A stretch of DNA of 64,000 bases from Burkholderia sp. D-99 (lineage in GTDB: Bacteria > Pseudomonadota > Gammaproteobacteria > Burkholderiales > Burkholderiaceae). The stretch covers positions 310,001 through 374,000 of the forward strand of contig NZ_JAAOXM010000005.1 in NCBI RefSeq assembly GCF_011605345.1, given 5' to 3'. The first letter of the stretch is position 1, and the number at the start of each line of letters is the position of its first letter. A program made the translations under genes and the position numbers. Shown piece after piece: positions 9,159-17,803 of the stretch. The notes below the pieces were generated by a model. It was not told where the DNA came from, ran no database searches, and saw only the letters and a program-made list of their open reading frames with translations.

Positions 9159-9824
9159 CTAGCTGTCAAGCACGGATAGATTCTCCGGCAATGTTCGTTT
9201 GAACATCGCGAGAATCCTGCGCGCCGCCTTCGGCGGCAACTCGATCGCATGTCGCACCGCCGCGGCGATCAATACCATCGTCAATTCCGAGAACGCCGCC
9301 AACTGCGCGCCGGGCACTGCCGGCGCGAGATCCTGCAACGCACTCGCCAACAGCCCCGCCAGAAACTCGCCGTCCGCCTGGTCGAGGGCCTGCAGCGCGC
9401 GGTCGGCCTGCGTGGCCCGCCAGATGTCGCGCATCAGCGGCTCGTCCGCGAACATCCGGTAATAGCTGTCCGTGATGCGGGCGAGCGTGGCGTGCAGGTC
9501 GTCGAGCGTCTTCATCGCGGCGAGGTCGCGCCGCACGCAGTCGTGCCCGGCTTCGTTGTAGCGCTCCGCGAGCGTGCCGATCACGGCCGCCTTGTCCGGA
9601 AAGTACTGGTACAGCGAACCGAACGAGATGCCCGTGCGTTCGACGATGTCGCTCATCCGGAACGCGTCGCAGCCTTTCTCGATCATCACCTCCGACGCGC
9701 ACGCGAGGATGCGCTCGAACCGCTCGCGGCTGCGTTGCTGCGTCGGCACCAGCCGCGCGCGCGCCGGCGCATCCGCTGCCGCCGCGTCGGGCTCGTCGTT
9801 CTGCCCCGATTTATGTCGGCCCAT
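9159..9824 (-). CDS. TetR/AcrR-family transcriptional regulator
   Basis: A 221-residue TetR-type repressor. After a disordered Ala/Asp-rich start, residues about 28-75 form the DNA-binding domain (RERFERILACASEVMIEKG, then ISFGSLYQYFPDKAAVIGTLAERY). The C-terminal domain is helical and variable, as usual for the ligand-sensing part. It is transcribed divergently from the NmrA-like gene at 9920, and the 95-base gap contains a long inverted repeat that probably serves as its operator. The inducer is unknown. Confidence 0.85.
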   Translation of the reverse strand: MGRHKSGQNDEPDAAAADAPARARLVPTQQRSRERFERILACASEVMIEKGCDAFRMSDIVERTGISFGSLYQYFPDKAAVIGTLAERYNEAGHDCVRRDLAAMKTLDDLHATLARITDSYYRMFADEPLMRDIWRATQADRALQALDQADGEFLAGLLASALQDLAPAVPGAQLAAFSELTMVLIAAAVRHAIELPPKAARRILAMFKRTLPENLSVLDS

Positions 9825-9841
9825 GCCGCCTCCGGAAAAAC

Positions 9842-9900
9842 TTGACCTTGCTAATGCGAGAGTCTATCGTGTTTTCTGAAACGCGAGACACTCTCGCATT
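9842..9900. promoter_or_regulatory. Divergent promoter/operator of TetR and NmrA-like genes
   Basis: A perfect 11-base inverted repeat, AATGCGAGAGT (9853-9863) and ACTCTCGCATT (9890-9900), is separated by 26 bases. A plus-strand sigma70-like promoter can be drawn: TTGACC at 9842-9847, a 17-base spacer containing the left arm, and TATCGT at 9865-9870. Binding of the divergent TetR protein would block it. An AAAGGAG ribosome site precedes the downstream gene. Confidence 0.6.
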
Positions 9901-9919
9901 TTAGTCAAAGGAGACGGTC

Positions 9920-10750
9920 ATGTCGGCACTTCCCACCCTCATCGTCGGCGGTTCGGGCAAGACGGGCGCCCGCGTCGAAGCACGGCTGCGCGCGCGCGGC
10001 ATCGCGACCCGGCCCGTGTCGCGCACGTCGGCCGTTCGCTTCGACTGGACGGAGCCCGCGACGTGGCCTGCGGCACTTGATGGCGTGTCGGCCGCGTACG
10101 TGACCTACCAGCCCGATCTGGCGGTCGAGGGCGCAGTGGACGCGATCGCCGACTTCGCGCGGCTTGCGCGGGAAAGCGGCGTCGAGCGCGTCGTGCTGCT
10201 GTCCGGGCGCGGCGAGCCCCGTGCGCAGGCCGCCGAGGCCGCGCTGCAGGCGTCGGGCGTGGGCTGGGGCGTGGTGCGCGCGAGCTGGTTCAACCAGAAC
10301 TTCTCCGAGGGCTACCTGATCGACGGCGTGCTGGCCGGCGAAGTCGCGCTGCCGGCCGGCGCGGTGCGCGAGCCGTTCGTCGATGCGGACGACATCGCGG
10401 ACGTCGCGGTGGCCGCGCTCACCGACGCGCGCTTCGCGAACCGCGTGATCGAGGTCACGGGCCCGCGCGCGCTGACGTTCGCCGAAGCGGTCGGCGAAAT
10501 CGCACGGGCCGCTGGCCGGCCGGTCGTTTATCGCGAGATTCCGGCCGATGCGTTCGTGGCCGGATTGCGCGAGGTCGGCGTACCGGAGCCGGTCGTCGCG
10601 CTGCTCGACGATCTGTTCAGCGTGGTGCTCGACGGGCGCAACAGCGCGGTAACGCACGGCATCGAAGCGACGCTCGGGCGCCCGGCCCGCGACTTCGCCG
10701 ACTATGCGCGTGCGACGGCCGCGACCGGCGTGTGGAGCGCACGATCATGA
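9920..10750 (+). CDS. NmrA-like NAD(P)-binding protein
   Basis: A 276-residue atypical SDR/NmrA-family protein. The N-terminal Rossmann motif is VGGSGKTG (residues 9-16), followed by segments typical of the family (SGVERVVLLSGRG, VVRASWFNQNF, VDADDIADVAV). The active-site Tyr-x-x-x-Lys of classical SDRs is not evident, so it may be a redox sensor or a quinone/iminium-type reductase. Strong Shine-Dalgarno AAGGAG seven bases before the ATG. It overlaps the next gene by four bases, and is probably repressed by the divergent TetR. Confidence 0.8.
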   Translation: MSALPTLIVGGSGKTGARVEARLRARGIATRPVSRTSAVRFDWTEPATWPAALDGVSAAYVTYQPDLAVEGAVDAIADFARLARESGVERVVLLSGRGEPRAQAAEAALQASGVGWGVVRASWFNQNFSEGYLIDGVLAGEVALPAGAVREPFVDADDIADVAVAALTDARFANRVIEVTGPRALTFAEAVGEIARAAGRPVVYREIPADAFVAGLREVGVPEPVVALLDDLFSVVLDGRNSAVTHGIEATLGRPARDFADYARATAATGVWSARS

Positions 10751-11232
10751 TCGCGTTCGTGACGCCCGCGTTGCTGTGGGGCTCGGCCATCGGCTGCGGG
10801 CTGATGGCCGGCGTGTACTTCGCGTTCTCGACGTTCGTGATGACGTCGCTCGGACGGATCGCGCCGCATGCCGGCGTGGCCGCGATGAACGCGATCAACG
10901 TCGACATCGTGCGTTCGCCGTTCATGCCGCTGTTCCTCGTGACGACGCTGATGGCGCTGGCACTGGTCGTGCTCGCGCTGCTCGATCGCGACCAGCCGGG
11001 CGCGATGGCGGCGGTCGCGGGCGGCGTGCTGTACGTGTTCGGCATGTTCGCGGTGACGATGGCCGTCAACGTGCCGCTCAACGATGCGCTCGCCGCGGCC
11101 GATCCGTCGACCGCCCATGGCGCCGCGCTGTGGACGCGCTACGTGCACGACTGGACGATGTGGAATCACGTGCGCACGGTGGCGTCGGCCGCCGCATGCG
11201 TGTTTTTCATCGTGGGGATTGCGGCGCGGTAG
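10747..11232 (+). CDS. DUF1772-family (anthrone oxygenase-like) membrane protein
   Basis: A 161-residue integral membrane protein with about four hydrophobic helices (near residues 5-30, 53-75, 80-103 and 140-160). The segments GCGLMAGVYFAFSTFVM and NVPLNDALAA are typical of DUF1772, a family that includes fungal anthrone oxygenases and many bacterial proteins of unknown function. The ATG overlaps the NmrA stop codon (ATGA), so the two are translationally coupled. A GTG at 10732 in frame would add five residues. Confidence 0.75.
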   Translation: MIAFVTPALLWGSAIGCGLMAGVYFAFSTFVMTSLGRIAPHAGVAAMNAINVDIVRSPFMPLFLVTTLMALALVVLALLDRDQPGAMAAVAGGVLYVFGMFAVTMAVNVPLNDALAAADPSTAHGAALWTRYVHDWTMWNHVRTVASAAACVFFIVGIAAR

Positions 11233-11241
11233 CGCCGTGCG

Positions 11242-12357
11242 TCATGCGGTGCGCGCGGCCTGCGCGGGCAACCGGTATTCGGCGATCGTACCGGCGTCGA
11301 AGGCGATCAGCGCACCGCGTACCGGATCGTGCCGCCGGGCGATGAAGCCAGGAAGCGCCCCGAGCGGCGTGCCCGACGCCAGGCTCCAGATCGTCGTGCC
11401 GGCGGGCGTGGCGACGTACAGCGATGCGCCGTCGCTGAACAGGTCGCCGATCCGCTCGGGTTCGGTCGCCATCGGGATGCGCCGGTCGTGCGACTGCAGG
11501 GCTTCGTTCACATCCAGGATGCGCACGCCGGCATCCTGCCCGGTTTCGGCGAATTCATCCTCGTCCCAGTCGGCAAGCCCCCAGTACGCGACGTGCCGGT
11601 TGTCGATCCAGCAGGCAGGTGTGTCCCAGTCGTCGCGCTGGGTCAGGCTGACCACCGATGCGCCGTCCTCGCTTTCGAAGGGGTTGGCGTCGAGCCAGGC
11701 ATCGACCGACCATGCGCGCGGGATCGAAACGGGGTGCCATACCCATCCGTCCTCGAACAGCCGGCTGCCGTCAGGGCTCGGCACGAGCCGGCCGTGGAAG
11801 TAGTCGAGGTAATGCGCGGGCCGGTCGTGGTTGGCGTACGGCGCGATGTCGCGCGGGGTCAGCGATGCGCCGGTGGCCGGGTCGGCCGCGTCGAGCCGGT
11901 TCCATGCGGTGCGGTGCACGAAGATCGTGCGATCGCGATGGCGAAGGAAGCATGCGCTGAACGGGACGGTATGCGCGTAGTAGTCGCCGCCGTCGAGCTG
12001 CATCGTCGGCTTGCCGGTGGCGACGTCGACGACGAGGCCGTGCCGCCCGTAGTCGGTCACGATCGCCGCGTATCGGCCGTCAGGTGACGCGTGCAGGCGA
12101 TAAGCGGCCGTGCCGAACGCCGTGTGACCCGTCGCAGGCGGGAGCGGCGGCAACGGCACCGGACAGAGCCCCGTGCGATGCCGCGTATCGAGATCGACGC
12201 CGTGCAGCGAGCCGTCCGCCGTCAACACGAGCAAAGGGCCGTAGTCGGCCTGAACGGCGCAGATGTCGACGATCGGCGCGTGTTCCCACGCGAGCGTATC
12301 GACGGTCTGGATTGCGTGCGTCGATGCTGACGAACGGTGCGGGCTGATCGTGTTCAT
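11242..12357 (-). CDS. Conserved hypothetical protein, predicted beta-propeller
   Basis: A 371-residue protein without recognisable catalytic motifs. It has repeated patterns of the kind found in WD40/YVTN-like propellers (DGSLHGVDLDTRH, SPDGRYAAIVTDYGRHGLVVDVATGK, SPDGSRLFEDGWVWHP, VRILDVNEALQ, SLYVATPAGTTIWSLASG). No signal peptide is evident, so a cytoplasmic location is likely. The ATG at 12357 was preferred to an in-frame start at 12402. It converges with the DUF1772 gene, nine bases apart. Function unknown. Confidence 0.65.
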   Translation of the reverse strand: MNTISPHRSSASTHAIQTVDTLAWEHAPIVDICAVQADYGPLLVLTADGSLHGVDLDTRHRTGLCPVPLPPLPPATGHTAFGTAAYRLHASPDGRYAAIVTDYGRHGLVVDVATGKPTMQLDGGDYYAHTVPFSACFLRHRDRTIFVHRTAWNRLDAADPATGASLTPRDIAPYANHDRPAHYLDYFHGRLVPSPDGSRLFEDGWVWHPVSIPRAWSVDAWLDANPFESEDGASVVSLTQRDDWDTPACWIDNRHVAYWGLADWDEDEFAETGQDAGVRILDVNEALQSHDRRIPMATEPERIGDLFSDGASLYVATPAGTTIWSLASGTPLGALPGFIARRHDPVRGALIAFDAGTIAEYRLPAQAARTA

Positions 12358-12405
12358 GGCCGCGATTCTATCGCCCACGGCGCCCGTGGCGCGCCCGACC
12401 ACGCG

Positions 12406-13206
12406 CTACGCGTAAAACGCCGACGGCGACACGCCGAAATGCCGCTTGAACATCGCGGAGAACGCGCTCTGGCTGCTGTAGCCGTGATCCATCGCGACGG
12501 TCAGCACTTTCTCGCCGTGCGCGAGGCGCTTGAGCGCGAGCAGCAGTCGCGCCTGCTCCCGCCAGCGGCGGAAGCTGAGCCCCGTCTCGCGCCGGAACGC
12601 GCGATGCAGCGTACGGACCGACAGGCCGAGCCGGTCGGCCCATTCGGCGATCGTGCGCGGATCGTCGGGCGCGGCGACGAGCGTGTCGCAGATCGTCCGC
12701 AGCCGTGCGTCGTGCGGCCACGGCAGGTACAGCGGCAGCAGCGGCGCGACCGTCACCTCGGCGAGCAGCAGGTGCATCAGGTGGTCGTGGCGCGAGCCCG
12801 GCGCGTAGTCGAGCGGTACGTCGACCGCGGCGAGGATCAGCTCGCGCAGCAGCGGATGCACTTCCACCACGCAACTGCGCGCGGGCAGGTGCTCGACCGT
12901 GCCCGGTTCGACGAACACGGTGCGCATCTGCACGTCGCCGCTCATCTGCACCGTATGGTCGAGGCCGGCTTCGAGCCACACGCCGCGCGTCGGCGGCACG
13001 ACCCACGACGCACCTTCGGACTGCACGTGCATCACGCCCTCGATCGCATAGAGCAGTTGCGCGCGGCGATGGCTGTGCGTCGCGATCGACGTGCCGTGCG
13101 GGTACGCCGCCGCCATTGCCGACACGGGCATCGGCGTCGATTCGTAGCGCAGGTGCGCAAGCGGCGGGGTGGGCACGAGTGTCCGATTGGCGATAAGTCC
13201 TGACAT
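12406..13206 (-). CDS. AraC-family regulator with N-terminal cupin domain
   Basis: A 266-residue regulator. The N-terminal cupin-like part contains HGTSIATHSHRRAQLLYAIEG and VVPPTRGVWL; the C-terminal domain has two helix-turn-helix units (TIAEWADRLGLSVRTLHRAF and VLTVAMDHGYSSQSAFSAMFKRHFG). The start ATG is at 13206. It is divergent from the EamA exporter gene (13297), which it probably controls; this AraC-cupin/exporter pairing is common in proteobacteria. Confidence 0.87.
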   Translation of the reverse strand: MSGLIANRTLVPTPPLAHLRYESTPMPVSAMAAAYPHGTSIATHSHRRAQLLYAIEGVMHVQSEGASWVVPPTRGVWLEAGLDHTVQMSGDVQMRTVFVEPGTVEHLPARSCVVEVHPLLRELILAAVDVPLDYAPGSRHDHLMHLLLAEVTVAPLLPLYLPWPHDARLRTICDTLVAAPDDPRTIAEWADRLGLSVRTLHRAFRRETGLSFRRWREQARLLLALKRLAHGEKVLTVAMDHGYSSQSAFSAMFKRHFGVSPSAFYA

Positions 13207-13296
13207 TTTGGCGTGAGACAGGCAGTTGGGCGGGCGGGCACGATGGCGTTCCGATTCACGCCTGCACCCTGTCACGATATTAATCCGTCAAACGCG

Positions 13297-14205
13297 ATGA
13301 ACAAGCCTCCTTTTCTGTTTCCCTTCTGCGCGATCGCGCTGTGGGCCGGCAACGTGGTCGTGTCGAAGCTGTCCGCGTCGACGATCGACCCGTCGGCGAT
13401 CACGTTCTACCGGCTGCTGCTCGCCGTCGCGCTGATGAGCGTGTTCACGTTGCGCCCCGCGTGGCGCAACCGTGCGGCGCTCGTCGCGCACCTGCCGAAG
13501 CTCGCGGTGCTCGGCTTTCTCGCGATGGCGCTGTTCCAGAGCCTGTCCTACGAGGCCGCGAAGACGACGAGCGCGACCAACATGGCGATCATCACGGCAC
13601 TCGTGCCGCTGATGACGATGCTGCTCAGCTCGCTGCTGCTCGGCGATCCGCCTGGCGCCGGCATGGTCGGCGGCGGGGTGCTGTCGCTCGCGGGCGTCGT
13701 CTACCTGATCGCCGAGGGGCACCCGACGACGATCGCCGCGCGTGGCGTGCATACGGGCGACCTGCTGATGCTGGCCGCCTCGGCCGCGTATGCGCTGTAC
13801 GGCGTGCTGCTCAAGCGCTGGCGCATCGGTGCGCTGCCGGCGTGGCAGTCGACCTACGTGCAGGCGCTCGCCGCGCTCGTCTTCATGGTGCCGATGCTGC
13901 TGCGCCTGCCCGCGCAGGCGGCGTGGCCGACGCGCGCGAGCGTGCCGTTGATCCTGTATGCCGGCGTGCTGGCGTCGGTGGTGCTGCCGTATCTGTGGAT
14001 GCAGGGCGTGCGGCTGCTCGGCCCGAGCCGTTGCGCGATGTTCATGAACCTGCTGCCGTTGATGACGGCCGGCGGCGCGATCGTGCTGCTCGGCGAATCG
14101 CTGCGGCTGTATCACCTCATCGGCGGCGGCGTGGCGCTCGTCGGCGTGGCGATCGCACAGCGGTTTCCGTTTCAGGCGAGTGCGTCGCAAGGGGTGCGGC
14201 AATGA
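13297..14205 (+). CDS. EamA/DMT-family metabolite exporter
   Basis: A 302-residue inner-membrane protein with ten predicted helices arranged as two EamA repeats (ALWAGNVVVSKL in the first, YALYGVLLKRWR starting the second). The substrate is unknown. The ATG at 13297 follows a divergent AraC gene and was chosen because upstream in-frame codons fall in the intergenic region. The 3' end overlaps the DUF815 gene by four bases. Confidence 0.85.
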   Translation: MNKPPFLFPFCAIALWAGNVVVSKLSASTIDPSAITFYRLLLAVALMSVFTLRPAWRNRAALVAHLPKLAVLGFLAMALFQSLSYEAAKTTSATNMAIITALVPLMTMLLSSLLLGDPPGAGMVGGGVLSLAGVVYLIAEGHPTTIAARGVHTGDLLMLAASAAYALYGVLLKRWRIGALPAWQSTYVQALAALVFMVPMLLRLPAQAAWPTRASVPLILYAGVLASVVLPYLWMQGVRLLGPSRCAMFMNLLPLMTAGGAIVLLGESLRLYHLIGGGVALVGVAIAQRFPFQASASQGVRQ

Positions 14206-15158
14206 GCGGCGATCGCGACCTGCAGAACCTGATGGCCGCGCTGCCGGATGCGTGCGCATCCGTCGAGGGGCCGGCGCTCGCGCATCAGCTCGAACGGATC
14301 GCGACCGCGCTCGAAGCGCTCGCGGGCACCGGCCGGCCGGCGGCCGTCGATTTCGACGCGGCCGTTGCATTCCGCTGGCGCGGTTTCGGCGGCGGGCCGC
14401 GGATGGCGCCGCTCGAACCGGTCGCCGCGCCTGCGCTGATTGCGTTCGAGGCGCTGCGCAACGTCGAGCGTCAGGTGGCGATCGTCGAACGGAACACGCG
14501 GCGGTTCGTGCGCGGGTTCGCGGCCAATCACGTGCTGCTGACCGGTGCGCGCGGCACCGGGAAGTCGTCGATCGTGAAGGCGTGCCTGCACGCATTTGCG
14601 CCGCACGGGCTGCGGTTGATCGAAGTCGGCAAGGAGCAGTTGAGCGACCTGCCGGCGATCGTCGAGCTGGTGCGGGCGCGGCCCGAGCGGTACATCGTGT
14701 TCTGCGACGACCTGTCGTTCGAGGCAGGCGAGACCGGTTACAAGGAACTGAAGACGGTGCTCGACGGCTCGGTCGCGAGCGACCTGTCGAACGTGCTCGT
14801 GTACGCGACGTCGAATCGCCGCCACCTGATGCCCGAGCAGGCGAGCGACAACGCGAATGTGTCGCGCGCGGAGAACGGCGAGCTGCATCCGGGCGACGCG
14901 GTGGAGGAGAAGATCTCGTTGTCCGAACGCTTCGGGATCTGGGTGACGTTCTACGGGTTCACGCAGGATGCGTATCTGGCCGTCGTCGAAAGCCGGCTCG
15001 TCGAAGCCGGGTTCGATGCGGAGCAGATCCGCGCGGCGCGCGAACCGGCGCTGCAGTGGGCGCTGGAGCGCGGTGCGCGGTCGGGGCGGATTGCTGCGCA
15101 GTTCGTGCGGGATTACATCGGGCGGCTGGCGGACGAACCTGACGCGGATGAAAAATGA
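14202..15158 (+). CDS. DUF815-family P-loop ATPase
   Basis: A 318-residue AAA-type ATPase. Walker A is GARGTGKSS (about residues 111-119), Walker B is YIVFCDDLSFE, and the sensor-like segment VLVYATSNRRHL follows; these are the hallmarks of DUF815. The family is widespread but its client process is not established. The ATG overlaps the exporter stop codon (ATGA), although DUF815 genes are usually not tied to transporters, so co-transcription may be incidental. Confidence 0.85.
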   Translation: MSGDRDLQNLMAALPDACASVEGPALAHQLERIATALEALAGTGRPAAVDFDAAVAFRWRGFGGGPRMAPLEPVAAPALIAFEALRNVERQVAIVERNTRRFVRGFAANHVLLTGARGTGKSSIVKACLHAFAPHGLRLIEVGKEQLSDLPAIVELVRARPERYIVFCDDLSFEAGETGYKELKTVLDGSVASDLSNVLVYATSNRRHLMPEQASDNANVSRAENGELHPGDAVEEKISLSERFGIWVTFYGFTQDAYLAVVESRLVEAGFDAEQIRAAREPALQWALERGARSGRIAAQFVRDYIGRLADEPDADEK

Positions 15159-15194
15159 ACGCGCACGCGCGCGGCGAGCGGGTTGAGCAGGGCG

Positions 15195-16061
15195 TTACAA
15201 CACCCGTTCCGACAACACGCGAAACGCGACATCCGGCACGACGAAGCACAGCGGTTCGCCGGTCGCGCCGATGCGCGCGAGGAACTCGCCGCCGCCCACC
15301 GGTTCGACCGGTTTCAGCGGCCGGACCGCATCGATGTCGATCGGCAGGTCGATCGACGCATGGGCGAGGCCGTCGCAGTCCGCGACATGCGCGACGGCCG
15401 CGTGCTGCAGCGACAGGTAAGCGACGGCATTGCGCCAGCTTCCGAAGAACGGCGCGAATGCCGCGGGGAGCGCGTAGTCGCTCGACACGCCCGCCGAGCA
15501 GTGAAAATCAGGCGCGCTCCCTGTCCCGCCGGACAGCAGCGTTCGATAACGTCCGTCCTGCGCGGCATGCGTGAAGCGCGCGGCAAGATGCGACGGCAGC
15601 GCGTCGCTGAAGAGCCGGCTGCCGAGCGCATAGAGCGGATGATCGAACACGTTCTTCACGAACAGCACCGTGCGATCGGCCGGTACGCCACCCGGCAGCG
15701 CATCGACGTAAAGCCGCCAGTTGCTTTGCAGCGGCGACGGGAACAGGCGTCGCAGCGGGCCCGCGATACGCGGGCCGAAATGGCGGTGCGCATAGGTGAG
15801 GATCGTGAACGGCGTGCGGCCGTCGCGGCTCGCGAGCGTGACGCCGCGCGGCACCAGGTGCGCGACGGCGGCAACCTCGACGAGCCACGTGCAGTACACG
15901 ACGTTCTCGACGTCGCTAGCGAGCTGCAGGAACGGCAGCCGCGACAGCAGCGCGCGGCGGGTGCGCAGCAGCGGGCGGTTCGCGACGAGCCGGTTGGCGA
16001 GGCGGCCGATGGGGCCGGCGGATGGGTACACGAAGGCGTTGTCTTGGCGCATGAGCGGCAT
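15195..16061 (-). CDS. Conserved hypothetical protein, DUF2071-like
   Basis: A 288-residue protein with segments such as VVYCTWLVEVAAVAHLVPRG, GRTPFTILTYAHRHFGP and QSNWRLYVDALPGG that resemble the DUF2071 (YqjF-like) family; this assignment is from memory of the pattern and tentative. No signal peptide or catalytic motif is recognised. An alternative start lies three codons in (16052). It converges with the DUF815 gene, 36 bases apart. Confidence 0.6.
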   Translation of the reverse strand: MPLMRQDNAFVYPSAGPIGRLANRLVANRPLLRTRRALLSRLPFLQLASDVENVVYCTWLVEVAAVAHLVPRGVTLASRDGRTPFTILTYAHRHFGPRIAGPLRRLFPSPLQSNWRLYVDALPGGVPADRTVLFVKNVFDHPLYALGSRLFSDALPSHLAARFTHAAQDGRYRTLLSGGTGSAPDFHCSAGVSSDYALPAAFAPFFGSWRNAVAYLSLQHAAVAHVADCDGLAHASIDLPIDIDAVRPLKPVEPVGGGEFLARIGATGEPLCFVVPDVAFRVLSERVL

Positions 16062-16137
16062 TGTGCCGATGTCGCGGAGCGGGCGGAAGCGGTATCGCGG
16101 CGCCCCTGTCGAATCTGTCAGTGCCTGCCTTTGCCGG

Positions 16138-16437
16138 TCAGAGATCGCGCGCGGCCCGCGCGACGAACGCCGCGATGGCCGAGTCGTCGCGGGCGACGAA
16201 GCGCCACTGGCCGACCGTCGTCGCCACGATCAGGCCGGCCTCGCGCAGCACGGCGATGTGTGCCGACACGGTCGATTGCGACAACCCGCTGCGCGCCACA
16301 ATCGCCGAGAGCGGCACGCCGTGGCACGCGTGCAGGCGTACGTCACCCGGAAGCCTGTCGGGCGACTTCAGCCAGCGCAGCACGTCCCGCCGGAACGGAT
16401 GCGCAAGCGCCTTGTGGGCGAGCGTGTCGTCGACCAT
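16138..16437 (-). CDS. ArsR-family winged-helix regulator
   Basis: A 99-residue ArsR-type regulator with a winged helix (LAHPFRRDVLRWLK, then LSAIVARSGLSQSTVSAHIAVLREAGLIVATTVGQWRFV). The single cysteine (HACHG) does not form the classical metal-binding CVC motif, so the signal need not be a metal. It lies 13 bases downstream of the MFS exporter gene, on the same strand, and is probably in its operon. Confidence 0.83.
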   Translation of the reverse strand: MVDDTLAHKALAHPFRRDVLRWLKSPDRLPGDVRLHACHGVPLSAIVARSGLSQSTVSAHIAVLREAGLIVATTVGQWRFVARDDSAIAAFVARAARDL

Positions 16438-16450
16438 GGTGCGCGCCGGC

Positions 16451-17662
16451 TCAGCGCCGCCCCCCGCAGCGATGCACGAGCGCGGCGGCGAGCCCGGCCG
16501 CGATGCCGAACGCGACCACGCCAGGCCAGCCGACGCGGGCCATCAGCGCACCGCTGACAATCGCGCCGAGCGCACCGCCGACGAACGTTGCGGTCATGTA
16601 GAGGCTGTTGATGCGGCCCTGTGCGTTCGGATCGGCGGCGAACGCGCGTGTCTGGTTCGCGACCAGACCGGCCTGCACGCCGATGTCGAGCACCACCACG
16701 CCGATCACGAGCAGCGCGAGCGAACTGCCGGCGCCGGCGAGGATCAGGTAGGAGACGGTAACGATCGCGATGCCCAGGCCGATCACGCGCCGCGTGCCGA
16801 TGCGATCCGACGCCCGGCCACCGATCGTGGCGGCCAGCGCGCCTGCCGCGCCGATGATGCCGAAGCCGCCGGCCCACGCACTGCCGAGATGCCACGGGCC
16901 GTCGGCAAGCAGCGCCGCGAGATTGACCCAGAATGCATTGAACGCGGCCCACAGCAGCGCTTGTACGGTCATCGATTCACGGATCGGGCGATGCGCGCGC
17001 GCCAGCGTCCAGAGCGACGCGAGCAGCCGGCCATACGGCAGCGTGGTGCTCGGCACGCCGCGCGGCAGCAGCCACGCGGCGGCGACTCCAACCGGCACCA
17101 TCGCGGCAGCCTCGACGCCGTACACCGCGCGCCAGCCGGCGTGCGCGGCGATCAGGCCGCTGACCGCGCGGCCGAGCAGGATGCCGACCATGATGCCGGT
17201 GACGACCGTGCCGACATTGCGTCCGCGTTCGCCGGCCGCCGACATCGCGGCCGCGAACGGTACCAGTTGCTGGGGCACGCAGCTGACCACGCCGAGCCCG
17301 AATGCGGCGCCGATCAGCGCCCAGACCCCCGGCGCGAGCGCGGATGCCACCGCGAACGCGAAAGCCAGCACGATCTGGCCGAGCACCAGCTTGCGTCGGT
17401 CGTAGCGATCGCCGAGCGGCAGCAGCAGCGCCAGCCCGGTTGCGAAGCCGAGCAGCGCCGCGCCGGCCACGAGGTCGGCCGTCGCCGGGTCGGCATGCAG
17501 ATCCCGCGCGATCAGCGGCAGGATCGGTTGCGTGCAATAGATGTTGGTCACGACCGCGCCGGCAATGGCGGCCATCGCGACGATCCTGCCGCGCGACGCG
17601 GCGGCATGCTCTGCGGTGGCCGCGACGGGCGGCATGCCGGAGGCGAGGGGCAATTCGTTCAT
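16451..17662 (-). CDS. MFS transporter (drug/metabolite efflux type)
   Basis: A 403-residue, 12-helix MFS permease. The loop 2-3 motif LPLGDRYDRRKLVLGQ and the family pattern TNIYCTQPILPLIARDL match the YgaY/sugar-efflux-like branch of proton-driven exporters. It is followed by an ArsR gene in the same operon and divergent from a LysR gene (17804), so it has two candidate regulators. The substrate is unknown. Confidence 0.85.
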   Translation of the reverse strand: MNELPLASGMPPVAATAEHAAASRGRIVAMAAIAGAVVTNIYCTQPILPLIARDLHADPATADLVAGAALLGFATGLALLLPLGDRYDRRKLVLGQIVLAFAFAVASALAPGVWALIGAAFGLGVVSCVPQQLVPFAAAMSAAGERGRNVGTVVTGIMVGILLGRAVSGLIAAHAGWRAVYGVEAAAMVPVGVAAAWLLPRGVPSTTLPYGRLLASLWTLARAHRPIRESMTVQALLWAAFNAFWVNLAALLADGPWHLGSAWAGGFGIIGAAGALAATIGGRASDRIGTRRVIGLGIAIVTVSYLILAGAGSSLALLVIGVVVLDIGVQAGLVANQTRAFAADPNAQGRINSLYMTATFVGGALGAIVSGALMARVGWPGVVAFGIAAGLAAALVHRCGGRR

Positions 17663-17763
17663 GGCAGGCTCCTTTCATGGCGATCCGCCACCGCCGGCTG
17701 CGGAGGCGGCCGGCGGGACGACGTGAAAGCAGCGTACGTCCTTGCTCTGGAAAAGATAATCCA

Positions 17764-17774
17764 CCAGAATCTGG
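17764..17774. promoter_or_regulatory. Palindrome between MFS and LysR genes
   Basis: CCAGAaTCTGG is an 11-base palindrome in the 141-base divergent intergenic region, 30 bases upstream of the LysR start. A weak plus-strand promoter (TTGCTC, 17-base spacer, CAGAAT) would overlap it, consistent with LysR autoregulation. Assignment by position only. Confidence 0.35.
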
Positions 17775-17803
17775 AATCATCTTTCCGAAATTCGAGAGGC
17801 AAC

